A stretch of DNA of 32,930 nt from Planktothricoides sp. SR001 (GCF_001276715.1 NZ_LIUQ01000007.1:1-32930); one strand, 5' to 3'; positions 17,358 to 25,574 are shown, numbered from the stretch's first letter. Notes: generated by a model not told the origin, from the letters alone. Translations and numbers: made by a program.

Positions 17358-17956
17358 ATGTTCTTAACTCTCAGACTCGATCGCCAACAAGTTAAGTGTT
17401 TCTATCAATGCCCAATTGATCGCATTTGTTTGATTATCCTGCAATTGAGCCTGCTCGACAATTTGGCGATCGCGCAAGTTATCCCAGATAATACGCTACC
17501 GAATAATTCCCAGGTGATTCAAAATGGCGACATATTCACCATTAACGGTGGCACCACGGCGAGGCAAAACATATTTCATAGCTTCCAAGAATTTTCTGTA
17601 TCCACGGAAACCGAAGCCTATTTTAACAACCCAGAGACTATCAATAATATTATCACCCGAATTACCGGGGCAAATCTTTCTCACATTGACGGATTAATTC
17701 GGGCTAATGGCAATGCTAACTTATTTTTAATCAATCCCAACGGCATATCCTTCTGCCCCAATGCCCAATTAGAAATTGGCGGCTCATGTATTGCCAGTAC
17801 CGCTGACCAACTATTATTTAATGATGTTTCTGGGTTTTTAGTGCCAAAAACCCAGAAACATCATCATTGCTAACAATAAATCTACCTATCGGTTTACAGT
17901 TTGGCGTCAACCCAGGTAAAATTCAAATCCAGGGAGGAGAAAATGCCATTGTTTAA
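17358..17956 (+). pseudogene. Truncated two-partner-secretion adhesin (TpsA N-domain)
   Basis: Remnant of a filamentous-haemagglutinin-like protein. After a hydrophobic, signal-like segment (ICLIILQLSLLDNLAIAQ) comes the TPS secretion domain: VIPDNTLPNNSQV, GGTTARQNIFHSFQEFSV, EAYFNNPETINNIITRITG, HIDGLIRANGNANLFLINPN, GISFCPNAQLEIGGSCIAST and QLLFND. The reading frame then meets a 19-bp hairpin and stops at 17873. Homology continues in another frame (17867-17956) as LLTINLPIGLQFGVNPGKIQ, which follows QLLFND in intact relatives, and ends at TAA. The long repetitive C-terminal part is missing and a short tandem repeat follows. ATG at 17358 is preferred over an earlier ATG inside the inverted repeat. 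No TpsB pore gene is in the window. An intact gene would secrete a surface adhesin; this copy cannot. Confidence 0.8.
17821..17864 (+). repeat. 19-bp hairpin at the adhesin frameshift
   Basis: The arms 17821-17839 and 17846-17864 are perfect reverse complements with the 6-nt loop AGTGCC; the core word is TTTCTGGGTTTTT / AAAAACCCAGAAA. The left arm directly follows the last codons matching the TPS domain (LLFND), and the expected sequence resumes three bases after the right arm in another frame. This placement suggests that the palindrome inserted or expanded there and broke the gene. Confidence 0.75.
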
Positions 17957-17963
17957 ACCGCGT

Positions 17964-17987
17964 CCAGGTCTCTACCTGGAGTTTTTT
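17964..17987 (+). terminator. Factor-independent terminator candidate
   Basis: CCAGGT-CTCT-ACCTGG forms a 6-bp stem with a 4-nt loop, then AG and six T. It lies 8 bp after the last stop of the adhesin remnant. The stem is short, and the T run adjoins the first 83-bp repeat, so it may belong to that repeat family instead. Confidence 0.5.
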
Positions 17988-18153
17988 AGGTAGAATCTTT
18001 CAGTCTGGACTACTTGCCTCAAACCCGTTTCCGGATTCGAGGGAGAACTTTTTCAACATGGACGAGGTTTAGGTAGAATCTTTCAATCTGGATTATTTGC
18101 CTCAAAACCGTTTCCGGCTTCGAGGGAGAAATTTTTTAATATGGACGAGGTTT
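17988..18153. repeat. 83-bp tandem repeat, two copies
   Basis: Units 17988-18070 and 18071-18153 both begin AGGTAGAATCTTTCA and end TGGACGAGGTTT, with about ten differences. One frame of each unit reads through without a stop (VESFSLDYLPQTRFRIRGR and VESFNLDYLPQNRFRLRGR), but 83 is not a multiple of three and a TAG crosses each unit start, so it is not coding as it stands. I do not recognise the family. It could be the tail of the deleted adhesin or an independent repeat. Confidence 0.8.
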
Positions 18154-18233
18154 AGATAAAAAATGCTACACTAATAAACTGGTTATGCTGACAACCATCA
18201 TAAGCATATGCGGCACAATTCTGGGAGCAGGTT

Positions 18234-18962
18234 ATGAAAAAAATTTTAGTGATTGAAGATGAAAAACCCGTCTTAACCAACATCATAGAAATTCTGGAAT
18301 CAGGAGGTTTTAGGGCAATTGGCGCCGAAAATGGTGAGATAGGCGTTCAGTTGGCTACTCAAGAAATCCCCGATTTGATCATTTGTGACATTATGATGCC
18401 GGTTTTAGATGGATACGGAGTGCTGACTAAACTGCGTTCTCAGCCCTTAACCGAAATTATTCCGTTTATTTTTCTCACGGCTAAAGCAGATAAAGGGGAT
18501 CTGCGTCAAGGGATGAATTTGGGAGCAGATGACTATATCTCTAAGCCGTTTCGCCGCAAAGAGTTGCTGGAAGCGGTGAACATCCGGCTGGAAAAACAAG
18601 CGGCAGTGATGCAAAAGTATATATCCCAGTTTCAAAGGGCGGAAGGATTACTGTCAAAAATGCAGGATCTCCAGCAACTCAGTGAAACCAAAGAGGGATT
18701 GCTGATGAAGTTAATCAGCGATTTACGGGATCCTCTATCCAAGATTAATTTGGCAATTAAGATGCTAAAAAATACCCCCCCAGGAGCATCACGCGATCGC
18801 TATTTAGAAATATTGCAAGAAGAGTTTGACAAAGAAATTGCCTTATTAAATCAAGTCTCTGATGTCCAAGAACTCTTGACCTTAGATAACGTCAAGTTGT
18901 TACGGCAATTTAACCTGATTGAAGCCAAATCCATTATGAAATCGGATAAAAAATTATATTAG
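18234..18962 (+). CDS. Response regulator with a histidine-less kinase-like tail
   Basis: A 242-residue soluble protein. Residues 1-120 are a complete receiver domain: acidic pocket IEDE, phospho-acceptor Asp52 in LIICDIMMPVLDGYG, Thr82 in FLTAKAD and Lys104 in DDYISKPFRR. A coiled coil (about 120-150) leads to KEGLLMKLISDLRDPLSKIN (153-172), which lines up with the HisKA pattern KxxFLAxxSHELRTPL, but the phospho-acceptor His is Asp163. No ATP-binding domain follows. It may dimerise like a kinase without being one. The receiver is very close to that of the next gene, 280 bp downstream, and both starts follow a similar purine-rich GGTTATGAA context, suggesting duplication. No output (DNA-binding) domain is visible, so it may act through protein contacts. 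The 280-bp gap to the next gene shows no clear structure. Confidence 0.88.
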   Translation: MKKILVIEDEKPVLTNIIEILESGGFRAIGAENGEIGVQLATQEIPDLIICDIMMPVLDGYGVLTKLRSQPLTEIIPFIFLTAKADKGDLRQGMNLGADDYISKPFRRKELLEAVNIRLEKQAAVMQKYISQFQRAEGLLSKMQDLQQLSETKEGLLMKLISDLRDPLSKINLAIKMLKNTPPGASRDRYLEILQEEFDKEIALLNQVSDVQELLTLDNVKLLRQFNLIEAKSIMKSDKKLY

Positions 18963-19242
18963 GGAGAAAACAGCAGAAATTTAGCGTCCTCGGTTAAATC
19001 TGCCCAAGGCTATCCTGCCGTCAATAGATTGTCCGTAATATTGTTTTCACCACTGAACCGATGAGCATTTTGCCAGGGGGCGACTGATACAAATTCGTTC
19101 AAGACTCGAATGGCCAGCAGAAACCAGGGAAATGTTCGCTCAAAAGACTTCTGAGTCAGAGTCAGTTAAAATATAACTCATCAGCACAGTCCCGTGAAAT
19201 AAATCCCTATTGTCCCAACTCCATCAGTCGATCGCAGAGGTT

Positions 19243-20994
19243 ATGAACAAAATTTTAGTCATCGAAGACGAAGAAATCGTTCGGTCTAATATTGTGGAAA
19301 TTTTAGAATCTGGTGATTTTGAAGCCATTGGCGCGGAAAATGGTCGCCGAGGTATTGAAATCGCCGTGAAGAATCTACCGAATTTGATTATTTGTGACGT
19401 AACAATGCCAGAACTGGATGGATATGGCGTACTGAAGCTATTGCGGCAAAATTCTTCCACCAAAACGATTCCATTTATTTTTTTGACGGCCAGGGCAGAC
19501 AAAACGGATATTCGCACCGGGATGAATTTGGGGGCTGATGATTACTTGACCAAGCCCTTTCGCCGCACCGAACTGCTCACCGCTGTCACCGCACGATTGG
19601 CCAAACACCAGGCGATGACTGAACGTTACCACGATCAACTCGAAGTGGCGCAAAAGGAATTGATTCATTCTCTCTATTATGATCGGTTGACCAACTTGCC
19701 CAATCAACTGCTATTGCGAGAAAAGTTTGATGAAAGTCTGCTCCAAAAAGGTTCAGGTCAACCGCCGTCGATTTTAGTGATGGCGATCGATCGCTTTTAC
19801 CGGATTGTGGAATCCTTGGGATATGCTTCGGGCGATCGGCTAATTCAAAATGTTGCCCACCGCTTAATTACCTGTGTTGATTTTGGCGATACCGTAGCCC
19901 GACTAAATACCGATCAATTTGCGATTATTTTAGCTTCAGAAAACCAACAATCTCTCGAACTTACCGAGCAAGCATCACAAGTTGCCCAAAGGATTATCGA
20001 ACGTCTGTCAAAACCGATTACATTGGATCAACACAAAATTTCTCTGTCCGCCAGTATTGGGATTGCTTTGTCACCCAAAGATGGCGAAGATATTGACGAA
20101 CTAATGCAACACGCGGAGGCGGCGCTTTCTTATGCCAAGCAACTCGGGGGCAATCAATTTCAATTTTATTCCCCAAATATCCAGGCGGTTTCGGTGGAAT
20201 TGTTGAATCTAGAAACGAATTTAAGGTATGCCTTAGAACGTTCTCAATTTCAGATATATTACCAACCGCAAGTAGACTTAACCTCTGGGCGGATTATTGG
20301 GGCTGAAGCTTTGCTGCGCTGGATGCTTCCAGAACAAGGATTGATTTCTCCTGGACAATTTATTCCTTTGGCAGAACAAAATGGCTTGATTGTGCCGATC
20401 GGCGAATGGGTGCTGCAAACCGCTTGTCAACAAGTGAAGACCTGGCAAGATCGGGGCTTACCGCCGCTCCGCATTGCCGTTAATTTATCGGTTCGGCAAT
20501 TCAATCAACCGGATTTGACTGAGAAAATTGTCAATATTTTGACAGACACTAAGTTAGAACCCCAGTATTTAGAGTTAGAACTGACGGAAAGTATGCTAGT
20601 GGATAATATTAAACTTGCCACCACTCATTTGAAAAAGTTAAAAGCTTTGGGAATTAGCATTTCCCTGGATGATTTTGGCACGGGTTATTCTTCTTTAGGT
20701 TATTTGCAGAACTTTAATTTAGATATTTTAAAAATAGATCGTTGTTTTGTCACTGATATTAATACCAATGAAAAAAATGCGACAATTACTAAGGCCATTA
20801 TTTCTATGGCTCATGGACTGAACTTGCACGTGATTGCCGAAGGGGTGGAGACTGAAGCCGAACTAGAGTTTCTCAGAGAACAAAAATGTAACACAATTCA
20901 AGGTTATTTCTTTAGCCCCCCTGTGCCAGGAGATAAGTTGGAAGAAATGCTCAAAAACGGAACCAAGTTAAAATTACCTTCACGAGTTGAATGA
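19243..20994 (+). CDS. REC-GGDEF-EAL cyclic-di-GMP regulator
   Basis: A 583-residue soluble regulator. Receiver 1-120 has Asp52 in LIICDVTMPELDGYG. The GGDEF-type domain (about 140-310) starts YDRLTNLPNQLLL, but its signature is NTDQF (222-226) instead of GGDEF, so cyclase activity is probably lost. The EAL domain (about 320-570) looks intact: EALLRW (355-360), IAVNLS, ELTES, DDFGTGYSS (476-484), LKIDR, AEGVE and QGYFF, the metal- and substrate-binding residues of phosphodiesterases. Prediction: phosphorylation-controlled breakdown of c-di-GMP, with the degenerate domain possibly sensing GTP. The frame is open to a TTG at 19210; ATG at 19243 after GAGG is chosen because it matches the start of the neighbouring receiver. 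In filamentous cyanobacteria c-di-GMP affects motility and aggregation. Confidence 0.93.
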   Translation: MNKILVIEDEEIVRSNIVEILESGDFEAIGAENGRRGIEIAVKNLPNLIICDVTMPELDGYGVLKLLRQNSSTKTIPFIFLTARADKTDIRTGMNLGADDYLTKPFRRTELLTAVTARLAKHQAMTERYHDQLEVAQKELIHSLYYDRLTNLPNQLLLREKFDESLLQKGSGQPPSILVMAIDRFYRIVESLGYASGDRLIQNVAHRLITCVDFGDTVARLNTDQFAIILASENQQSLELTEQASQVAQRIIERLSKPITLDQHKISLSASIGIALSPKDGEDIDELMQHAEAALSYAKQLGGNQFQFYSPNIQAVSVELLNLETNLRYALERSQFQIYYQPQVDLTSGRIIGAEALLRWMLPEQGLISPGQFIPLAEQNGLIVPIGEWVLQTACQQVKTWQDRGLPPLRIAVNLSVRQFNQPDLTEKIVNILTDTKLEPQYLELELTESMLVDNIKLATTHLKKLKALGISISLDDFGTGYSSLGYLQNFNLDILKIDRCFVTDINTNEKNATITKAIISMAHGLNLHVIAEGVETEAELEFLREQKCNTIQGYFFSPPVPGDKLEEMLKNGTKLKLPSRVE

Positions 20995-21009
20995 AGGGAT
21001 TAATTCAGC

Positions 21010-21038
21010 AGCCCGGTGTTTAGGAAAAAAACCGGGCT
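21010..21038. terminator. Hairpin after the EAL gene
   Basis: AGCCCGGT (21010-21017) pairs with ACCGGGCT (21031-21038) around a loop containing an A run, 16 bp after the stop codon. It sits between convergent genes. No T run follows the stem, so it is a moderate candidate. Confidence 0.4.
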
Positions 21039-21141
21039 GGCAGTTATTGATTCACCAGTTTATTCACGAGGAGAACCCTTGAATTAAGGGCTGGTTGTGG
21101 TGGGGTGATGGGGGACTGGGCGGGGATCCGCGTGAAGCTTG

Positions 21142-21163
21142 CGCCCCAAAGCGCTTAGGGGCG
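21142..21163. repeat. Hairpin spanning the stop of the next gene
   Basis: CGCCCC and GGGGCG form a 6-bp stem around the self-complementary AAGCGCTT. The stop codon (21155-21157) of the leftward membrane protein lies inside it, so its last codons may derive from a small palindrome. Confidence 0.4.
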
Positions 21164-21814
21164 AATCGCCTCAGAATCGGCAATTTGCAAGGGTGGACGA
21201 CAGGCTAAATAAACCACTGGACCAAATAGAGGAATTAAGGCTACTAGCCAAAAAATCACTGGATTGTTAATGCCACGACGGGGGAGATCATCTCCCAGTA
21301 ATGCGGGAAAAATAAGACTTAACACGCAGAAATCCAAGCTCATTACATGAATAAATCGGGAAGTTTGCCACTGCTGGATAAAATCTGCCCAATTGCCATT
21401 GATCAAACCTGATGCGAATAAAACAATGGTGCCAAGGGTTAACACCACTCCGGTTAAGCGAGCATCCAGGATGTTGAGCAAGAGATTTTTTTGCCCGGAA
21501 AACTGAGGATTCGGTTGACGCAAGGCAAAATAAGGCAACAAAGCAAAAGCTCCCAAAGCCCAAGACCCCAAGGCAAATGGCCAAGCGGGGATTTTTTGCC
21601 CCCGGCCATCAATTAAAAGGATGCAAGTATAAACCATCGGCCAAATCCCCATCAAATTAAATAGAGAAATAATTAGGGGATTAATGTTTTCCCATTTCCC
21701 CGTGGAGAGATTGGTAATTAGGGCGATCGTGTCCGGTTGGTCGGGCGGGGCAAAAATAAACGCATATATTACAAATCCCAGCCATAGTAGTCCAAAGCCT
21801 ATTTTGCTCAACAT
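21155..21814 (-). CDS. Polytopic membrane protein of unknown function
   Basis: A 219-residue protein with about six hydrophobic segments: IGFGLLWLGFVIYAFIFAPP, PLIISLFNLMGIWPMVYTCI, WPFALGSWALGAFALLPYFA, TGVVLTLGTIVLFASGLING, FIHVMSLDFCVLSLIFPALL and PVIFWLVALIPLFGPVVYLA. Conserved-looking polar spots are the GRGQKIPAWPF loop and LDFCVLSLIFPALLGDDLPRRG. Similar hypothetical proteins occur in cyanobacteria and some plants, but I cannot name the family securely. TTG at 21820 is in frame; ATG at 21814 is preferred. It is convergent with the EAL gene and has 331 bp of non-coding DNA in front. Confidence 0.75.
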   Translation of the reverse strand: MLSKIGFGLLWLGFVIYAFIFAPPDQPDTIALITNLSTGKWENINPLIISLFNLMGIWPMVYTCILLIDGRGQKIPAWPFALGSWALGAFALLPYFALRQPNPQFSGQKNLLLNILDARLTGVVLTLGTIVLFASGLINGNWADFIQQWQTSRFIHVMSLDFCVLSLIFPALLGDDLPRRGINNPVIFWLVALIPLFGPVVYLACRPPLQIADSEAIRP

Positions 21815-22145
21815 ATACAAACTCCGTTCAATGGTAGATTAAGCTAAAACCATCCATATTAAGCACTTATGCTCATGCACGAATGATCGATCGACAAATT
21901 ATCGGTCAATCATTCGGTTAATCATGCCATCTAATGCTAAAATGTCACCACGTCACCACAAATTATTAAAATTTTATGTAAATTACTTTTTTTAGGTTAA
22001 TTTGTGGTAAAGAGCGGTTTCCAAGTCTGAGATGTCCGTATGGGCGATCATCTTAGGTGATTCACTCTCTTTCTGGGGGATTGATCGTTTGGAGCAACAT
22101 TAGCATTTACCCAGAAGGCGATCGCATATACAGGGAAGTAAACAT
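21815..22145. other. 331-bp gap with a possible operator palindrome
   Basis: Divergent promoter region for the membrane protein and the pentapeptide-repeat gene. CGAATGAT (21880-21887) and ATCATTCG (21909-21916) are perfect inverted arms, with CGAT/ATCG also able to pair inside. Before the pentapeptide gene there is a HIP1 site and a good ribosome site. No gene is seen. Confidence 0.4.
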
Positions 22146-23087
22146 ATGGAACGCAATGAAATTCTCGATTTATACGCCAGCGGTCAGAGAGATTTCACCG
22201 GGGCTGACCTCAGTGGACTAGACCTCAGTCGCTGTCATTTACCGGGCATTATCTGGACTAGCGCCAACCTGAAAGGCACCAATTTGAGTCGGGCGCACCT
22301 GACAGGAGCGAACTTAAGTCAAGCCAACTTATACTGGGCGAATCTTAATTTCGTCAAGATGGACAAAAGCAAGCTCCCAGATGCTAATTTAGCCAAAGCC
22401 ACCATGACCGGCGCCAATTTTGCCAAAGCCAAACTTCCTAGAGCCAACTTAACTGGCACCAATATGGTCGGGGCGAATTTCTTCCAAGCCAACCTGCGTA
22501 GTGCCAACTTTGGTTGTGCCAATTTGGAATGGATTAACTTGCGTGGCGCTAACCTGAGTGGGGCAAATTTTAGCTGGGCGAATCTGTCATTTGCCAGACT
22601 TAGCGGCGCCATGTTATATGGCGCCGTTTTTCATGGGATTAACCTGGAAGAAGCTTATTTAAATGGAGTGGATCTGACGGGTTCCAATTTAGTCGCCGTT
22701 AATCTCAAAGGGGCGAAAATGAATGGGATTAAATTAGAGGGAGCAAATTTAATCGCAGCGAATCTCACTGAAGCCCAACTGCGAGGAGCGAATTTATCTG
22801 GAGCCGATCTCACCGAAGCCAAATTAGTTCTCACATGGCTGGATCACGCCAATCTCAATTGGACTTGTTTGCGGCGCACGGATTTTAAATGTGCGGATCT
22901 GAGCAATGCCACTTTAATTGGGGCAAATATATCCGAGGCAAATTTTACGGATACGATTTTACCGGAAAAGACGAAACGCTATTTCTGCTTAACCAGTAAC
23001 CATCAAGAATTGAACCAAGAGTTTGAATCGTTCATTGATGCTAAAATTGATTCTCAAGCAACAACTTTGAGAGTTACAGTAATTTAA
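22146..23087 (+). CDS. Pentapeptide-repeat protein
   Basis: A 313-residue protein that from about residue 18 to 275 consists of A(D/N)LXX pentapeptides (GADLSGLDLS, GANLSQANLYWANLN, GANFSWANLSFARLSG and so on), giving a right-handed quadrilateral beta-helix. A short N-terminal segment (MERNEILDLYASGQRDF) and a C-terminal tail of about 40 residues (KTKRYFCLTSNHQ...) are not repetitive. There is no signal peptide, so it is probably cytoplasmic. Cyanobacteria have many such proteins, mostly of unknown role; some others mimic DNA and bind gyrase, but nothing here shows that. Ribosome site AGGGAAG at 22132-22138 supports ATG 22146. Confidence 0.92.
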   Translation: MERNEILDLYASGQRDFTGADLSGLDLSRCHLPGIIWTSANLKGTNLSRAHLTGANLSQANLYWANLNFVKMDKSKLPDANLAKATMTGANFAKAKLPRANLTGTNMVGANFFQANLRSANFGCANLEWINLRGANLSGANFSWANLSFARLSGAMLYGAVFHGINLEEAYLNGVDLTGSNLVAVNLKGAKMNGIKLEGANLIAANLTEAQLRGANLSGADLTEAKLVLTWLDHANLNWTCLRRTDFKCADLSNATLIGANISEANFTDTILPEKTKRYFCLTSNHQELNQEFESFIDAKIDSQATTLRVTVI

Positions 23088-23236
23088 ATGCCGTAATTCA
23101 AAGGCCGGTAATTTAAAGGCAGCCAGGGAAAAAGCTAGTTTTTGGCCATTTTTCGGGGAATTGTGGGTCAAAACCACTGGCAAAAGAGCCGATCGGCACC
23201 TGAAATACTTCTCCCTTTTCAGACAGGATCGAAGGT

Positions 23237-23255
23237 GGTGGGCTTTCCGCCCACC
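23237..23255. repeat. GGTGGGC hairpin between convergent genes
   Basis: GGTGGGC-TTTCC-GCCCACC, a 7-bp stem, lies in the 193-bp gap between the pentapeptide gene and the kinase fusion, both of which end here. It resembles the 13999-14027 hairpin. It may work as a bidirectional transcript end. Two imperfect copies of GCCGGTAATTTAAAGG-like sequence lie just upstream (23089-23120). Confidence 0.45.
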
Positions 23256-23280
23256 CTACATCTGATGGTGATGCAATTTT

Positions 23281-24819
23281 TTACACAATGGTTGCCAATT
23301 GTGCCGCCACATCTTGGGTGGTATCAATCGTTTTCACCAATGGCTGTTCCGCCTCAGTAAATGGTTCGGTTGCGGCTAGTTGACTGGCAAGTAAATCAGC
23401 GGTGGCGTCAGAAATATCTCCACTGCGTTGACTGAGCCAGTGACGCAATACCGCTTCCGGTGCGGTGCAATGCAGAATGGTGACGGGCAAGCTCTGGGCT
23501 TTTGCGGCGGCGATCGCCTCTGAGCGTAACTGAATGCGATCGTATTTCGCATCTAAAATCACCGGAAACCCAGATTTTGTCAGCATAATGCCCAATTCTA
23601 ACAAACGTTGATAAGTTTTCTGGGTCATTTCCGGAGAATAAATTTCATTACCACCCCGTTCATTTAAACCAATACCCGCCAAATGTTTACGCACCGCATC
23701 AGAACGTAAGTGAATCGCCCCAATTTTTTCCGCTAAAATGCGAGCCGTCGTTGATTTTCCAGACCCGGATACTCCAGACATTAAAAATAACCGACCTTCA
23801 CCGGGCTGAGTATATTCCCAAGCCAATTTATAATACTCTGCCGCTGCTTTTTCTGCCTGAGCTTTTTGGTCAGCGGGAACCCCTGGGTCATCTAACAAGA
23901 AAGACGTGACTTTAGCGCGGACATAAGCTTGGCGACTTAAATATAAAGGCAATAATTGCAATCCTGCCCAATCAGCGGTTTGCTCAATATAGGTGTTTAA
24001 AAACACATTGGCTAAATCTTTTCGTCCCCGGGCTTCAATGTCCATCACCGCAAAAGCCACATCATACATCGTATCGACAAAGCGGAATGGCTCGTTAAAT
24101 TCAATACAGTCAAACAGGACGTTTTTTTCATCAATGATGGCAATATTTTTCAGGTGTAAATCTCCGTGGCATTCCCGGATTTTTTCCTGGGCAATCCGCT
24201 CTTGAAATAGGGCAGCTTTTTCGCCAAAAAAGCTATCGGTATAGGCTTTGGTTTGGTCAAACTGTGCTTGGGTTTGTGGCCCGCCAATATATTTCTCACT
24301 CTGGGCATAATTTTCGTCAAAAGCCTGACGAATTTGCGCTACTTCCCCAAATTTGAGAATGTAATCGTTGGTAGCGGTTTGGCGGTGGAAATCAGCCACT
24401 ACTTTGCCCAACTCTTGCATTTCCGTTTGATTCAGCTTTCCGGCTTCAAACAGGTTAATCAGCAGAGCATCTTGGGGAAATTGGCGCATTTTTAAGGTAT
24501 ATTCCACTGGTTCGCCATGACCGCCTAGTTGATATTTATCCCCGGTTTGGGTAATGGGCAATACTTCTAGATAAATGTCCGGCGCACTGCGTCGGTTCAT
24601 CCGCAATTCTTCCCCACAAAAATGCTGGCGTTTTGCCAAAGTTGAGAAATCCAAAAAGCCAAAATTGACGGGTTTTTTTAGTTTGTATGCATAAGCCCCA
24701 GCCAACAGTACAAAAGAAACATGGGTTTGGATTAATTTCACAGGTTCTGGCACCGGATGGGGATAGAACTCTGGCTGTAACATTTGTTGAATAACTGGGG
24801 GAAGATTGGTATCAGTCAT
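23281..24819 (-). CDS. APH-like kinase fused to a P-loop AAA kinase domain
   Basis: A 512-residue cytoplasmic protein of two kinase-like parts. The N-terminal part (about 30-300) has an aminoglycoside-phosphotransferase fold: CHGDLHLKNI (217-226) is the catalytic loop and FDCIEFNEPFRFVD (237-250) supplies the Asp of the metal-binding loop. The C-terminal part (about 345-505) is a P-loop kinase with Walker A GVSGSGKST (349-357), a following HLRSDAVRKHLAG and an ILDAKYDR strand, like Zeta-toxin or gluconate-kinase families. This architecture is widespread in bacteria and annotated only as a bifunctional phosphotransferase/ATP-binding protein; the substrates are unknown. Antibiotic resistance should not be inferred. 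ATG at 24819 is the first start. Confidence 0.88.
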   Translation of the reverse strand: MTDTNLPPVIQQMLQPEFYPHPVPEPVKLIQTHVSFVLLAGAYAYKLKKPVNFGFLDFSTLAKRQHFCGEELRMNRRSAPDIYLEVLPITQTGDKYQLGGHGEPVEYTLKMRQFPQDALLINLFEAGKLNQTEMQELGKVVADFHRQTATNDYILKFGEVAQIRQAFDENYAQSEKYIGGPQTQAQFDQTKAYTDSFFGEKAALFQERIAQEKIRECHGDLHLKNIAIIDEKNVLFDCIEFNEPFRFVDTMYDVAFAVMDIEARGRKDLANVFLNTYIEQTADWAGLQLLPLYLSRQAYVRAKVTSFLLDDPGVPADQKAQAEKAAAEYYKLAWEYTQPGEGRLFLMSGVSGSGKSTTARILAEKIGAIHLRSDAVRKHLAGIGLNERGGNEIYSPEMTQKTYQRLLELGIMLTKSGFPVILDAKYDRIQLRSEAIAAAKAQSLPVTILHCTAPEAVLRHWLSQRSGDISDATADLLASQLAATEPFTEAEQPLVKTIDTTQDVAAQLATIV

Positions 24820-24922
24820 GTTTTTTCTTTTCCTTTTTTCCTTGCTGGTGTTTTTGATTTTGGATCGGTTTTCTGATCCTAATCCTAGGTTATTGCGGCG
24901 AAATCTGTCAGATCGTCATTAC

Positions 24923-24949
24923 AAAAAAACCAGGGATATTCCCCTGGTT
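24923..24949 (-). terminator. Factor-independent terminator of rplY
   Basis: Read leftward: AACCAGGGGAATATCCCTGG then TTTTTTT. The stem is 8 bp with a 6-nt loop and a T run continuous with its 3' arm, 34 bp past the rplY stop codon. It is the best terminator in the window. Confidence 0.88.
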
Positions 24950-24983
24950 GGTTCAAAGATTTTTTACTTAGGTGCCGCTACGT

Positions 24984-25574
24984 CTAATTGGCTCCTCCGT
25001 CTCCCTCATATCCACCTTGACTACCTAAGACCGTCACGACCACTTGATTGCCATCGGTAATCAACGGGGTGACACCGGCAGGCAGAACCAGTTCACTGAT
25101 ATGCAGGGCACTGCCCACTTGCAGACTAGAAATATCCACTTCAATTTTTTCCGGGATGCTATCGGGAGCGCATTTGACTTCTAGTTCAGTCAGGACTGGG
25201 TCTAGTAAACCACCATTCAACTTCACTCCAGGAGATTCACCGACGAATGCTAGGGGAATAGTGACTTCCACGCTGTCTTGTGCGGAAATCGCAAAAAAGC
25301 TGAGGTGATAGACTAAAGGTCTGCAAGGATGACTTTGAACTTCCCGCAACAGGGTTTTACCATTCCAAGAGAGTTCAGGAATGGTTAAATTTACCAAAGT
25401 GTTATTGACTGAAGCACTTTTGAGCAACAGTTCGGCGGCTTTAGCATTAACGGTGAGGGAAATCGATTCTGCCCCGTTGTGACCGTAGAGGGCGGCAGGA
25501 ATTAATCCATCACGACGCAGGGCTTTGGTTTTGCTGCCTTCAGGGCGTTTTTGACATTCAAGTGTAAGTTCCAT
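24984..25574 (-). CDS. rplY: 50S ribosomal protein L25 (CTC family)
   Basis: A 196-residue long-form L25/CTC protein that binds 5S rRNA in the large subunit. The N-terminal L25 domain shows [35 protein letters not shown] and [19 protein letters not shown]; the C-terminal beta domain (about 95-185) shows [20 protein letters not shown] and [18 protein letters not shown]. The tail is Gly/Glu-rich. Start ATG 25574. It is probably a single-gene unit with its own terminator; the 294 bp upstream hold a HIP1-like site and a TCAGTTCTGTCAGTTCT direct repeat but no gene. purA lies further up on the same strand, and L25 and PurA genes are commonly neighbours in cyanobacteria as far as I recall. Confidence 0.94.
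   Translation of the reverse strand: MELTLECQKRPEGSKTKALRRDGLIPAALYGHNGAESISLTVNAKAAELLLKSASVNNTLVNLTIPELSWNGKTLLREVQSHPCRPLVYHLSFFAISAQDSVEVTIPLAFVGESPGVKLNGGLLDPVLTELEVKCAPDSIPEKIEVDISSLQVGSALHISELVLPAGVTPLITDGNQVVVTVLGSQGGYEGDGGAN

Noticed and set aside
22319-22612. 97-codon leftward frame of Leu/Ala/Pro repeats
   Set aside because: It is the reverse strand of the pentapeptide repeats, open because of the regular codon pattern.
23281-24819. Aminoglycoside resistance or Zeta toxin gene
   Set aside because: The fold similarities are real, but the fused form is a widespread chromosomal protein and there is no antitoxin gene beside it.
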